The notes under the pieces were generated by a model. The model was given only the letters and a program-made list of their open reading frames with translations. It made no database searches and had not been told where the DNA came from. DNA of 64,000 bases, from the NCBI GenBank assembly GCA_020310875.1, contig CM035413.1:185785855-185849854 (forward strand). Reading direction: 5' to 3'. Below, in pieces: positions 1 to 10,569 of the stretch; the first letter of the stretch is position 1, and each line of letters opens with the position of its first letter. The DNA comes from Ceratopteris richardii (taxonomy: Eukaryota; Streptophyta; Polypodiopsida; Polypodiales; Pteridaceae). The position numbers and the translations under genes were made by a program.

Positions 1-905
1 GAGGTCTGTAGATGGAAAAGTGTCTAGATACAAGGCTAGACTCGTGGTCAAGGGATATGTTCAAACACATGGAGTGGATTATGATGAAACCTTTAGTCCA
101 GTAGCCAAGATGTCTACAATCAAAACTATAATTGCAATTGCTACATGTAAAGGTTGGAAACTTTCTCAATTAGATGTAAAGAATGCATTTCTAAATGGAT
201 ATATTGCAGACGAAGTATACATGGATCAACCAGAAGGTTACAAAGAGTCAAATGAATCAGATTATGTGTGCAAGCTTAAGAGAGCTTTGTATGGTCTAAA
301 ATAAGCTCCAAGAGCATGGAATTATAGATTGGTCAAGTTCTTGAATGAACTTGGATATCAAGCCTCAAAGGCAGATAGTAGTTTGCTAGTGAAAGCAAAT
401 GAAGGTAGATACATTTATGTGTGTATTTATGTTGATGACATCATTGTCATAGGTACAGATGCTCAAGGAATCAAGGAGCTAAAGAAGCATATGGAAAATG
501 AGTTTAAGATAAGTGATTTGGGAAACTTGTCTTATTTCCTAGGGATGGTGATTATCTACACTCAACATGGAGTGTATGTTACACAAGAAAGATATCTGCA
601 AAATCTTCTGATAAAGTTTGACATGGAGAATTGTAAATCCTCAACGACACCATTGGAAGTTACTCAAAAGTTAAGAAGGTATGGAGGAGAAGAGTTCAAG
701 GATATGAAGAAATATTAGAGTTTGGTAGGTAGTTTAATCTATGCTATCTTGGCAAGACCAGATCTTCATATGCATTTGGTGTCCTATCTCAATTTATGAA
801 TTTCCCAAAGCAAACTCATTAGGTTGCCGCACAAAGAGTGCTAAGATATATCAAAGGAAATCTGAATGAAGGTTTGTATTATGGATTTACTTCTGATACT
901 AGACT
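1..905 (+). pseudogene. Copia-C pol remnant: reverse transcriptase into RNase H
   Basis: A Ty1/copia reverse transcriptase fragment entering from the left window edge. Visible RT blocks are KARLVVKGY, DVKNAFLNG, the catalytic YVDD box near 428-439 and SDLGNLSYFLGM. In this superfamily the enzyme copies element RNA into DNA inside virus-like particles. The frame has a TAA at 302-304 inside the usual YGLKQAPRAW block (K-stop-APRAW) and a TAG at 716-718, and it loses frame after about 765. Readable RNase H homology ends around 905 (VLRYIKGNLNEGLYYGF). It is distinct in sequence from the Copia-A and Copia-B families further right. I infer a dead copy; family assignment to Ty1/copia is secure. Confidence 0.9.
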
Positions 906-1550
906 CAGAGTGTTTCTCTTCACGTTGTGTGTATGACAAGTAGGAACATTCATATGTAGAAGTTTGCAAGTGAAGTTCTCAGAATCGCGCATTTTCTTGT
1001 TCAAAGATTGGCTTGGATCTCAGTACTTAGTGTAAAGTTTTTGATGTTTGAGCATTTAGAATTTAATTTAGAAGATAAGGAAGCTTTGTCCAAAAGCATT
1101 TAGCAAAAGGGGTCAGATTCTGAGAGAAATCAACTTAAGAAGTTGATCATGTCAAAGTTGTCATTTCTGGAATGTAGTTTCTACCACAGGTTTGATCTAA
1201 GTGATCAAATTAGAAATCTAATAGCTCTTTTGAAGAACCAATGATCAATATGATTGCGCAAAGGTAGTATGGACATGTGCGTATCATTTGAATGATTAAA
1301 ATCGAAGTCATATGCAAAGTTTGAAGTCCATTTCTGAAGCAGACTCTTGAAGATGAAGAAAGCTTCATACAGAGAAGTATTTCTTAACATATTCGAAAGA
1401 TAATTTGAAGTTTGTGTAAAGTTTGATTTATTCTTGATATAGAGGAGTTCTTAAGTCAATCTTCTCATTGCTGGAGATTAAAAGGTCTCGAGCAATGAGA
1501 AGATTTGCAGGTTACAGAAGCTTGTACCAATGTGACATTGAAGGAGGGAT
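906..1550 (+). other. Decayed 3' part of the Copia-C element with a polypurine-like tract
   Basis: No readable frame. The stretch ends in a purine-rich run (GAAGGAGGGA, about 1540-1549) directly before TGTTGGATTC. That arrangement matches the polypurine tract and LTR start of plant copia elements. The RNase H end expected here is unrecognisable, so it is either heavily mutated or replaced. Confidence 0.4.
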
Positions 1551-1937
1551 TGTTGGATTCAATGTCTAAATGGTCCAATAGCTTCTTTAGAAATTGAATC
1601 TTCAAGTCCCAGATCTGCCACATCAAACCACAATGTATGAATATGTATTTAGAAGACTCCTTCAAGAAAAAGCACGTGGCAGTGTGGATATGCAAAAAGC
1701 CTCTTAAATGGGCCACCCAAGTTCGAATCTTGGTAGGCGCAACGACGATTTTTTTTTTTTAAAGCAGAAGCGGAAAAGATTTTTTGGAAATCCGATGAAG
1801 CCGTTATCACGAGAGATTTTTGATTAAGCGATCATTATTGATCGTAGTTTTTTATGTGCTTTTGGATTATTGCTTTTCATTAGAATTCACAACCTATTTA
1901 AAGAAGCATAGTCTCATTGTTGAGACATCACATTCTC
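1551..1937 (+). repeat. Putative 3' LTR fragment of Copia-C, containing a tRNA-like stretch
   Basis: Begins TGTTGGATTC right after the purine tract, the usual start of a copia LTR. It stops where Gypsy-1 integrase sequence begins near 1941, so the far LTR end is missing. No partner LTR is in the window, so the call rests on the tract and the TGTTGG start alone. Confidence 0.4.
1672..1760 (+). repeat. tRNA-derived SINE-like head with poly-T tract
   Basis: TGGCAGTGTGG (1677-1687) resembles a pol III A box and AGTTCGAATCT (1720-1730) resembles a B box; they start about 43 nt apart, the spacing of tRNA-derived promoters. A T-rich run follows at 1748-1760, which could stop pol III. No cloverleaf can be drawn with confidence, so this is a SINE head or decayed tRNA relic, not a tRNA gene. 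Confidence 0.35.
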
Positions 1938-1940
1938 TAA

Positions 1941-3327
1941 GCGGGGAATAGACTTTGTAGGTCCTATTAACCCCCCAGCTAAGAGTTCACATGCTGAATA
2001 CATCATTGTGGCCATAGACTATCTAACCAAGTGGGTAGAAGTGAAAGCTACAACTAAGAACGATGCTCAAATGACAGCTAAGTTTTTATTTGAGAATGTG
2101 TTCACTAGATATGGGCTACTAATAGAACTAGTAAGTGTTAGAGGCACTCACTTCTTGAATGACATCATTGAAAATCTTCTCCAAGAGTTCTTGGTGATAC
2201 ATAAGAAGTCTGCTTCCTATCACCCACAAGCTAATGGGCAAGCCGAAAGCACCAATAAGATTATATGCAATGTGCTAGCCAGATTAGTGAATAATAAACG
2301 CTCTGATTGGGACAAACAGCTACACCATGCTGTTTGGGCATATAGAGTTGCCTATAAAACGGTACTCCAAGCCACACTCTTTCACATGGTATTTGGCCAA
2401 AATGCAGTGCTAACATTAAGCTTCCTGATACCCACACTGAAAGTAGCATAGGAGCATGAGTGGACAGGTCATGAACTCTCTTCGAGGATCTTTGATCTTG
2501 AATGGCTAGGTGAAATGAGACTGAGAGCTGCCGTATGGATTTATGTAGCTAAGAAAAGAAAAAAGGCATACTTTGATGCCCATGTGAAGGATAAAGGCTT
2601 GAAGGCCGGAGACTTGGTTTTGGTGTATACACTGAAACAACATGCAAGGAAGATAGAGAAGCGTGGTTATGGACCCATGATTATTAATAGAATATCAGCA
2701 AGAGGGGCAGTCCAGTTAGCCACCTTAGAAGGCAACGTCCTACCAAATTATATTAGTGGATGTCGAGTCAGGTTGTACCAAGAACCCCTCACGGAGGAGA
2801 TGCTTAAGCGACTCAAGATAGCCAAGAAACACAAAGAAGAAGAAAAACAAATTCAAGAAGAAGCGCAGGCAAAAGCCTTGGAATGCATCCGAAGAATGAA
2901 ATTGAGAAGACATGGTAGAGATCAGCCTAGGACAGATGCCTACGCAGCTCCAGGGTATCACATGGCTATGTGTAAAGTCTCAAGTGTAAGTTCCCATAGA
3001 ATAATTGACCGATGCCCTTTTGTGACCTTAGAGGTAGGACAGGGACAGAGTGCAAGGACTATACGAGCCTTGATTGACTCAGGTGCAGCCACTAGTGCTG
3101 TGAGACTTTCTTACTGTCAGGAATTGAAATTAAGTGTCAATCCTATAGAAGCATACCTCATAGGATTGGGAGGAGTGGAAACCCCTTGCATGGGTGAGGT
3201 GGAACTTCCCCTCTCCATTCAAGATGTTCTTATGATAGTTAAAGTGCTAGAGTGTCAAGACGAGGACCTCACTGAACCTCTTGTTTTGGGCCAAGAATAG
3301 ATCTATGATCATGCAATCAACCTGAAC
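1941..3327 (+). pseudogene. Gypsy-1 fragment: integrase core plus post-integrase aspartic protease
   Basis: Starts inside the integrase (GIDFVGPINPPAKSSHAEY) and reads through the catalytic core, the C-terminal region and a retropepsin-like domain (ALIDSGAATSAVRL ... EPLVLGQ). Integrase inserts the element DNA into the chromosome; its D,D-35-E triad is recognisable, but the second aspartate is lost: SVRGTHF here against SDRGTHF and NDRGTHF in the other two copies. In-frame TAG stops lie at 2449-2451 (AQE became A-stop-E) and 3298-3300 (the W of GQDWLYD). The fragment ends abruptly at about 3327 against an element in the opposite orientation. It independently shows the protease domain lying after the integrase. 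Non-functional. Confidence 0.9.
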
Positions 3328-4471
3328 AGGCAAATAAGATCCTCCTTAAACTTTCCTTCCAATGTTTACCAATCCACACCATCTTAGGTTCAGCTTCGGT
3401 TCCTAAATTAACCTCTTGAAGCTCCTCCTCCTTCACGCGCATAGAACCTGCATACTTTTGATCATACATCCTTTCCGCCCGCGCAATTATCTCTTTCTCC
3501 TGTTGTTCCATCTGTTGTTGCACCGGAATGTCTATACGTTGATCAAATATCTTTTGTAACTGGGCACCTGCCACCTGTTCACCAGGAACTAGCCCTTCTA
3601 CATTTGGCCCACCACTATGATCCTTACTTAATACTCTTGCAACATTGACTTCTAATACCGGCACCACCGTTGGGTTTGCTTGCAAAAACTTTTCCTCTTC
3701 ATCATCTTCAATCTCATTTGCTAAATTAATAGTCTGAGCCATAAGTGGTTTCTCTTGTACCGACATATTTTTTCGTCCACACATAGGAATCATCAATTGC
3801 TTTTTCCCCTTGGTAATCATTACTACATTCAAGCCCCAATCCTGCTTGACTTTGGCGAGTCGAAACCAAGGTCTCCCTAACAACATTTCATACGGATACG
3901 CAGACTCAGACATTTGGATGACCACAAAATTGACCATAAATGTCATGCCAGAGATGATAATTTGTTGTTGCTTTAGAATGCTTACCGGCTGTACTCGTGT
4001 TTGATCCGCCATCTTTACCTGAAAAGGTGCTGGAGCCAATACCCCTCTTCCCATTTCAATAAAAATATGCTCAGGTAATATGTTTACCCCTGATCCTCCA
4101 TCAAGCAACACTTCTTCGAATCGCCGCTGGTTGTACTGCACCTGAATTACTGGTACTACAAAATCCACATCTGCTGGATCAATACTGTTGGCTGAGATTG
4201 AAGGGGTCAAGCTAATTTCGGGCTCTGCATGATACCCAAGTAGCTTTCTCAATAATTTCTCTCGAAACACAGGTACCAAAGATAACAGTTGATCCAAGGA
4301 TAACTGTAACGGTGAGCTAATGATTTCATCAAACCAATCATTTGCCAAGCCTTGCTGACTCGGCCCCTTATCCCGCTCCATTGTGGGAGGTATCAATTTC
4401 ACACCCTGTTGTTGCTCAGTCTGACCTCCACACCTTGCCTTATTATGAGGTTCGTCCCGAACCTGCTTCAA
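3317..4471 (-). pseudogene. Gypsy-2 aspartic protease region, truncated just before RT
   Basis: A 384-codon open frame. A charged, Gln-rich N-terminal part leads to a retropepsin domain with the active-site LLDGGSGVNILP (about residues 150-161), a flap-like segment (KMADQTRVQPVSIL) and the closing MLLGRPWFRLAKVKQDWG block. Such proteases cleave the element polyprotein during particle maturation. The C-terminal tail ends KHWKESLRRILFACSG; this looks like the pre-RT helix that in Gypsy-1 reads EELVALLREYRDVFSW, so the copy is cut right at the start of the RT. The truncation point coincides with the Gypsy-1 fragment ending at about 3327. This frame is intact, unlike the gag upstream. Confidence 0.8.
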
Positions 4472-4479
4472 AACCTTGT

Positions 4480-6008
4480 CTCAGATTTGTCTTTGTTCCT
4501 GCCAGTCAATAGGGCCTTTATTCCTTGATCTTGTAACCGCCAACACTTCAACCTCTTTACCTTTCCCACATTGTTTACAATCACACTGCCATTGGTTATT
4601 ATTTTTAACGTGCATTCGATCAGATGTACTGGGTGCATCATGGTCTCTATCTGCTTGATCTGGCTATTCTATCAGCATGGCATTTGCCTGAGCCGCCTGC
4701 TGCCCCTGTTGTTGATGTTGTCCCTATTGATTATGCTAATTATACCTAATAACGTGTATATCTCTTTCTTCACGATGCTTTACCCACAAAGGGCAATTCG
4801 GCCCTATCCAATGATCGGGAGCTGAACAATATCCACAAGGCATTACCCTTGGTGGTCGACCTTGGTGATTGCCTTGTTGGTTGTTCCCTTCCTGATTTCC
4901 TTGATCTCTCCATGGGGGTCTTACTTGTTGCGGTTTCTGAAAATTACCTCGCCCTTGGATAGGAATAGCCTGATTGGCCGCTACGTCATTAAGATTTCGA
5001 TTGTCCTGCCAAGAACTTTGCCCTCTATGCTTAGGGTTATACCAACACTGAGTTGTTGTATGTCCCTCTTTGTCACAGATATCACAAAATCATTTTTCCT
5101 TTGGAGCTAGTATAGAATACCCATGTCTCTTTAACTTATTAATCCATTCCTCCTCTTTACTGTGCTTGGCTTTATGCTTACGATGCTTTGTCCTCACTAT
5201 TTCATCATCATAGTCGTCAGTGTCAGACTCACTTGAACTCTTGCTCGACTCCGTTGCTGAATCCAATTCAACCTCTGAACCAGAATCAGACTGCTTCTTT
5301 TTGGCTCGTCCAAACCTTCTTTCCACACACGCCGCTGCTAATACTAATACATCAAAGCCATTTGCAATGTCCACACTGGCCACCGCATGTCTTATTGTGC
5401 TCCGTAATCCTTTCAAAAAAAAATCTTGCCAACATCTCATCAGTAGGTCGTTTATTACCTTGCAACCTCTCCATTAGGGTCCGGAACTTCTGAGCATAGT
5501 CTTCCACTAGCATGGTCTTTTGTCTGATGGCCCTCAACTTCCTTAATACATCAGAAGGCATCTTTTCTTTTCTAAATTGTTGCAAGAATGCTATTTTTAA
5601 ATCATCATATGTAGCAAAATGGGCAATGCCATATGGACTGAACCAGCTCATAGCTCGTCCTTCCAACGTGGCTGCAAACTGTTGAAGCTTAATATCATCA
5701 CCATACATAGCTGGATATCCATTCGCTGTCCATTTTATTTCGAATTGAGCCACATGGCAATCAGCATCCTCCTTAGAGGTTCCACTTAAATGAGCGGCTT
5801 TGACCTTAGGATTAGGAGGTGGTTGAGCCATTGGCTGTGGTTGAGGTGTGTGCCTAGTTCTTTGACCGGTCGCCCCTGCAAGTGGGTCAAATTGGAGTCG
5901 TCTTCTTACCCCTACAGTTGCTTCTATGAGGAATAACGCTCCAAGTATGCCGCCCACTAACCTTGCCTCTGATGCACCTGTTTCCCCCTGTTCCTCTTCA
6001 ATTCCCAC
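4480..6008 (-). pseudogene. Gypsy-2 gag (capsid plus zinc knuckles), frameshifted
   Basis: The first part (6008-5352) is a Ty3-type gag with LSGTSKEDADCHVAQFEI, ATLEGRAMSWF and ...YAQKFRTLMERL, the capsid helices that form the particle shell. A frameshift near 5400-5440, in a run of A/T, moves the reading frame to 5440-5090, which holds a Ser/Asp/Glu-rich linker (SSKSSSESDTDDYDDE). Stops and shifts then interrupt a nucleocapsid region with two knuckles: CDICDKEGHTTTQC (CX2CX4HX4C) and CGYCSAPDHWIGPNC (CX2CX4HX5C). A Cys-rich CDCKQCGKGKE follows. The start is the ATG at 6006-6008, soon after the presumed primer site. The family is different from Gypsy-1 gag. Confidence 0.8.
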
Positions 6009-6173
6009 ATCTCCCTGCTCCTCCGCCTCGTACTACTCGTAAAAGTCTGAAGATGTCTCCACGTTCGCTGCTCTTGCCTGTGACCTCGTAAAATATACTT
6101 TACCAAAATAGTTGCGTCTGTCCCTCATGCATTTCTTGAGGCTGTTTCAGCCGTACAATAGGATCGCCAATTG
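6009..6173 (-). other. Gypsy-2 leader with candidate primer-binding site
   Basis: Short leader between the LTR and gag. On the minus strand the sequence just past the LTR end (CCTCAACA) reads CAATTGGCGATCCTATTG. The position and TTGGCG start fit a Ty3 primer-binding site, but I cannot name the tRNA. Confidence 0.45.
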
Positions 6174-6892
6174 TGTTGAGGGTTCCAAAGGTTCAACACA
6201 ACATCTAAATAAAGAGCAAATCAGAATTACACATTTTCCATTTGCACTGATCTTCATTCACAGAGATTCCATCAAAAATCGTATTTGAAAATCTATCGTA
6301 ATCTTCCATTCCGGTGACTTTCCGATAACTTTTATCGATTCAGAATTACACAATCACATTCTAGATTTACACATTTCGGAGATTGACAGGTTCTTACACA
6401 CTCACAGACACACGAGTTTCAATGCGCTTCTGTGCAGATAATTTGAATCTCTCTACTGACTTAGCAGAAATAGAAGATTTACAAACAGGAACTCTTGACT
6501 CGCAGACATTTCTGTTCTTACTTTGATTGACTTAGCGCTGTGATTACAGATTTATAAGTATTAGAACCTCATGAATCGTACTTGATTACACCACAAGATT
6601 TCATCAACCACAGCTTGTATAATGATTCCTACAGAACCTGTTTTCCGGTCCTCGAAAGTCTCTGTCAGCAAAGCTTCTTCTTTCTACGGTTGTCGCGCTC
6701 CTTCCTTTTGTAACGTCTTCTCTCCTTCCTACGACATGTCCCTTTTTATCTCAAAATAACCGTCTTTTTCTTTTTATTTTATTAGAATCCAATACACCAA
6801 AAAGATATATCTAACTAGATAATATCTACGTTTAACCATCTTTTCTGAATTCAAATTAATCATTCATCTTCCAGATTTCCCTGCCTTCAACA
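6174..6892 (-). repeat. Gypsy-2 5' LTR (about 720 bp)
   Basis: In + coordinates it starts TGTTGAGGG at 6174 and ends CCTTCAACA at about 6892 (6895 is possible because of CAACAACA). The inverted TGTTG/CAACA ends are typical of LTRs, and it lies directly upstream of the minus-strand gag leader. Its partner 3' LTR was lost with the truncation at 3.3 kb. Confidence 0.65.
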
Positions 6893-6895
6893 ACA

Positions 6896-8156
6896 GTTCA
6901 CCTGAACAAGGTTTTGTGGGAGCTTGTATGGTCGTGGATCAGAAAATGCAATGTGAAGGGGAGGAGATCTCAGTTAATTATTCTTGATTTGTGCATAAGC
7001 CTTAATGCGAGTAACTGCACGTGTAGAATAACTTTTACTCATGGCATTGAAGTGTGTGTAAAGATGCGCCTAATGACTTTTAAGGTAACTTATGCCCAAA
7101 CATTATTTTGTTGCATGTGTTGGCATGTGATTAAGTACATGAAGTTCTCAGCTCAGTGGCGATTTGAAAGTTCGCACTGCTTGAACCTGCGTTTTGCGTT
7201 TTATTTCATGGCTCCAAAGGTGATGTTGGTCGCAGGTTCTAGTGTGTCGTTGCAGGAGACAACGGTGATGAGGGGGCGTTGTGTCTATTAATTCTTTTAA
7301 GTGATGATTTCCTTTGTTATTTGGGGTACTTGGTTTAGAAAATTAAGACTTTTCAACAAAAATGACGCTATTCCACTTTCATTGATTCCTTTATCAGTAT
7401 CTTGTGTTGGTATCTTGAAAGATTCCTATGCTTCATTTTGTTTCCCCAATTTTTTAGTTAACTTGGAACCTCCTCCTAAATTTGCTTCCATAATGGTTAC
7501 TCCATGAGACCGAATTTTGCTTCCTTTCTTCTTGAATTACCCTAGTTTCTGCTTCAATTTCGTTTCCTTCTTTTGTCTTATGAATATAGCTACCATTGTA
7601 GTTCTTTTTTCTTGAGGCTTTTGTAATTCCTTGAAGAATTCCAATGATGCTACTTTTTTTTTTATAAAAACTATTGTTTATGCCTCGATCATTTGTGCAT
7701 GCAGTTCCTTATAGCGCTCCATTTCATCTTTGGTCCAATCAATGGCTTTTTCATAAAAGTACTCCATTACCTTTTTATATTGATATTCATAAAAAGGTCT
7801 TTTGTCATTAGCTTGCATTAAATAATTGTAAAGCCTTTCTCTTGAAGTTTGTGGTGGATGTGGTTCTCTATTTGCTTGGACTTTCTTTTGTTCTAACTTC
7901 AAATCTTCTTCTATCACTACTTCTTTTTCTAATGCTATCTTTCTTGGGTCCATCTTTATGCCTTGAAACGTAACTTATGTTGGTACTGGAAACCTACTTG
8001 AAATTTCTAGTTTACAAATACTTCCACTTATAAGTACGTAATTTGAATCCTATTCTAGAAGTCTTGAAAGAAATACTTTCTTTTCTTCACCATCCTTTTT
8101 GATTCTTCATTCCAAGGATTTCTTTCATACGCCTAATTGGAGGGGCAGTCATCTCT
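6896..8156. other. Unassigned A/T-rich stretch
   Basis: Apart from the minus-strand ORF at 7678-7953, I see no recognisable coding domain, LTR pair or RNA. On the minus strand some protein-like phrases in shifted frames (for example ASFLLKSLNFLNQVPQITK, near 7300-7380) suggest a decayed coding sequence of unknown origin. Short open frames on the plus strand look like chance. Confidence 0.3.
7678..7953 (-). pseudogene. Unidentified charged ORF, probably a decayed coding fragment
   Basis: A 91-codon frame from ATG at 7951-7953 to TGA. The protein is rich in Glu, Lys and Arg with aromatic clusters (PFYEYQYKKVMEYFYEKAID) and probably helical. I do not recognise the family. Downstream on the same strand, more protein-like text appears in other frames, as in a decayed longer gene. 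No neighbouring element claims it. Confidence 0.3.
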
Positions 8157-8180
8157 TGTTGTGCATGTCAATGCACAACA
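8157..8180. repeat. Perfect 10-bp inverted repeat
   Basis: TGTTGTGCAT (8157-8166) pairs exactly with ATGCACAACA (8171-8180) across a 4-nt loop. The TGTTG/CAACA outer ends resemble LTR termini, but nothing LTR-like lies between or beside them. Confidence 0.6.
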
Positions 8181-8212
8181 TCATCTGACTATTAAATAGA
8201 TAAAAGAGGCTA

Positions 8213-8278
8213 GATGCACATAGTGGTTCAGATGCCAAGCCTTCACACTTGGCTAGGCATTGAAGAAGCTATGTGCAA
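8213..8278. repeat. Interrupted stem-loop
   Basis: Outer arms TGCACATAG and CTATGTGCA match perfectly; an inner TTCAGATGCC / GGCATTGAA and CCAAG / CTTGG continue the pairing with small bulges. The size is about 65 nt. An A-box-like CATAGTGGTT is present but no B box. Confidence 0.5.
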
Positions 8279-8408
8279 ACATTTGAAGGACCACATGAAA
8301 CATTGCTTATGATCTTTTACCATTAACTTTTGTAAAAGTCATTTGACTTGGAGGAATATTTTAAGTCCAGATATTTCATGGAGTTAGGAGAATAAAGTAC
8401 TAAGAGTT

Positions 8409-8455
8409 CCTTTGAGTGGTAAAATCAATTGTAGATTGAGTTTACCACTCAAAGG
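8409..8455. repeat. Perfect 15-bp inverted repeat at the Copia-A breakpoint
   Basis: CCTTTGAGTGGTAAA (8409-8423) is the exact reverse complement of TTTACCACTCAAAGG (8441-8455), with a 17-nt spacer. Readable Copia-A gag homology begins at the right arm. Confidence 0.8.
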
Positions 8456-9166
8456 AAGCAACCCAAACAAAGTGTTTCATAGTATGTGACCAAAGTCAAA
8501 GATGTGGCTGACCAATTGGCAAGCATAGGAGAGGAGATTGAAGAGGAGCAAATACTCAGACAAGTAATCAATGGCATCAAGGTTGATGACAAATGGGAAG
8601 CCTTCACAACTGTTATGGACTTATACATGGACACACAGATTCCAGATCTTACAACACTCATGCGACAACTCTTTACCCCATGAGGCCAAGCTCAACAAAA
8701 ATGGAGAACCATCAAGAGGTAACAACTCTTCTTCCCTATACACAGACAAAGGAAAGTCTAAAGAGAAAGGGAAAAGCAAAAAGGTTGAAGATGAAGGTAC
8801 TACCTCTCAAGCTAAGTATGTAGGGAGAGGTAGGAACTCAAGAGGTATGGGCAGAGGAGGTAAGAAAGGTAGGGGGAGACTTTTCAACTCTTCCCCATGC
8901 AACATATGTGGATTGTCTAATCACACTACAAATGAGTGCTATAGGAACTTCAAGAACCAGAGAGGAAGAGGATATCAAAGAGGTGGCTACTCACAATCAA
9001 GAGGAGGATTCAATCATACTCAAGGCTACAACAACAACAACCACAAAAACTACCAAGGAGGTTACAAATCAAGGAAAGACTTCAAAAATTATACAGAGGA
9101 TCAAGAGGATTCCCTCCTGATTATGAACATGACTTCAAAGCAAGGTATGAATGATGAACACCTCTG
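8444..9166 (+). pseudogene. Copia-A (left copy) gag remnant
   Basis: 5'-truncated gag matching the Copia-A gag at 50255-51574: TKVKDVADQLASIGEEIEEE, DDKWEAFTTVMDLYMD, then after a frameshift near 8680 a basic Gly/Arg/Asn-rich part with one canonical zinc knuckle CNICGLSNHTTNEC (CX2CX4HX4C). The nucleocapsid binds element RNA for packaging. About 150 N-terminal codons, the primer site and the 5' LTR are missing. It ends DSLLIMNMTSKQGMNDEHL, where the protease would begin. Confidence 0.85.
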
Positions 9167-9553
9167 ATATAATGACTCAGCTGTTCAAACCACGTAGCAT
9201 GAAATGTAGCTCTTCTCTCTAAACTTGAGGAACCCAAGGGAAAGCACCAAGTACAACTAGGTGATGCCACCAAGCATTGAGTGGTCAAGGTAGGAAATGT
9301 CAAAACCTCTGATGGGAATAGAAATCTGTTGAGCAGGGTTCTTTATGTACCTACAATCACCAAGAATTTGATGAGTGTTGGACAGATTGTGAAAATTGGT
9401 TTGTAGGTTAGGTTCAATAAATATGGAGCATTTGTGGAGGATCCCCAACATGGATTCAAGAGATTTGCCAACGGAGAAAAAATAGGTAGACTATTTACAT
9501 TTGAACTTGAGGACACTATGAATATTGCACTTTACAATTAGAAGGATCAAACA
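9167..9553 (+). pseudogene. Copia-A (left copy) protease and integrase N-terminus, badly decayed
   Basis: Alignable by eye to the Copia-A protease (FYIDSGCSNHVAGN). Here the DS is still present but one base is lost right after it, and stops are frequent. The following text corresponds to the linker before the integrase zinc module (GQIVKIGL-stop-VRF against GQIVD-stop-GLQVRF). Confidence 0.65.
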
Positions 9554-10566
9554 TTGTCAGAGCTTGAGATTTGGCATAAAATATTAGGGCATATTGGTGA
9601 GAGAACCTTGAAGCAAATATGTAGAGATCAATGTGTGCTTGGGATACCTAATGTATCCAAGCAACACATGATCTATAAATGTGGTGCATGTCAATTTGGT
9701 AAATCACACAGGTTACCCTTCACAAAGAAAGGCTACATGCATGAGGATTACTTGGAACTTGTCCACACAGATGTGTGGGGACCAAGCAAGGACCCTTCAA
9801 TTTTTGGCTCAAGGTATTATATATCTTTCATTGATGATTTCAGTAGGTGGACTATCTTATATTTTATGAAACACAAAGATGAAGTGTTTAGTTGCTTTAA
9901 GAAGTATCTTGCACTTGTGGAAAACCAAACAGGAAGAAGTCTAAAGAGGCTAAGGTCAGATGGAGGAGGTGAGTACTTCTCAAATGAATTTGATGCATTC
10001 TTGCATGACAGAGGAATCAAAAGGGAAATTACAACAAGGTATACCCCTGAGCAAAATGGGGTAGCAGAGAGGAGAAATAGGTTGATTCTTGAAACAACTA
10101 GATCAATGCTAAATGAAAAAAGGTTACCTAATTATTTGTGGGTAGAGAGTGTATCTACTGCAACTTATCTTATTAACAGGTTGCCATCCAAATCACTTGA
10201 TGGGATGACCCCATATGAAGCATAGCATGGTAGAAGATAATCACTTGATCATTGCAGAATCTTTGGATGTGTTGCTTATGTGCATATCCCATCTCAAATC
10301 AGAGGTAAGCTAGACCCAAAGGCAAAGAAGTGCATCTTCATAGTGTATGATTTAAATCAGAAAGGATACAGGTTTTATAATCCATCCAACAAGGGCTTTA
10401 TGATCATTAGAGATGTTGTGTTTGATGAGAATGATTCTTGGTTTGAAAGTGAATGCAGGAAGGTTAAGTTGCCATATGACTTGGAAGAAAAAATTCCAAG
10501 GCTCACCAAGGAGGAGCCAAGCCAATTGAAGACATCAAATCAGATGACGAGGACATCATCCATCTA
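9554..10566 (+). pseudogene. Copia-A (left copy) integrase
   Basis: The zinc module is readable (WHKILGHIGERTLKQI ... CGACQFGKSH), followed by the core with VHTDVWGP, SDGGGEYFSNEF and TPEQNGVAERRNR, giving the D,D-35-E residues. The C-terminal GKLDPKAKKCIFIVYD block follows. Stops at about 10223-10225 (YEA-stop-HGRR, where the sibling has W) and in the next few codons break it, and a frameshift near 10560 precedes the RT. Integrase joins element DNA to the host chromosome. Confidence 0.88.
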
Positions 10567-10569
10567 GAA

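Noticed and set aside
1672..1760. A functional tRNA gene
   Set aside because: A- and B-box-like motifs exist but acceptor, D and anticodon stems cannot be drawn; at best a SINE head.
6914..7507. ORFs at 6914-7291 and 7301-7507 as host genes
   Set aside because: Cys/aromatic-rich text without domain, start context or homologous repeats; consistent with chance frames in A/T-rich DNA.
8213..8278. A microRNA precursor
   Set aside because: The stem is interrupted and short, and nothing shows expression or a conserved mature sequence; reported only as a hairpin.
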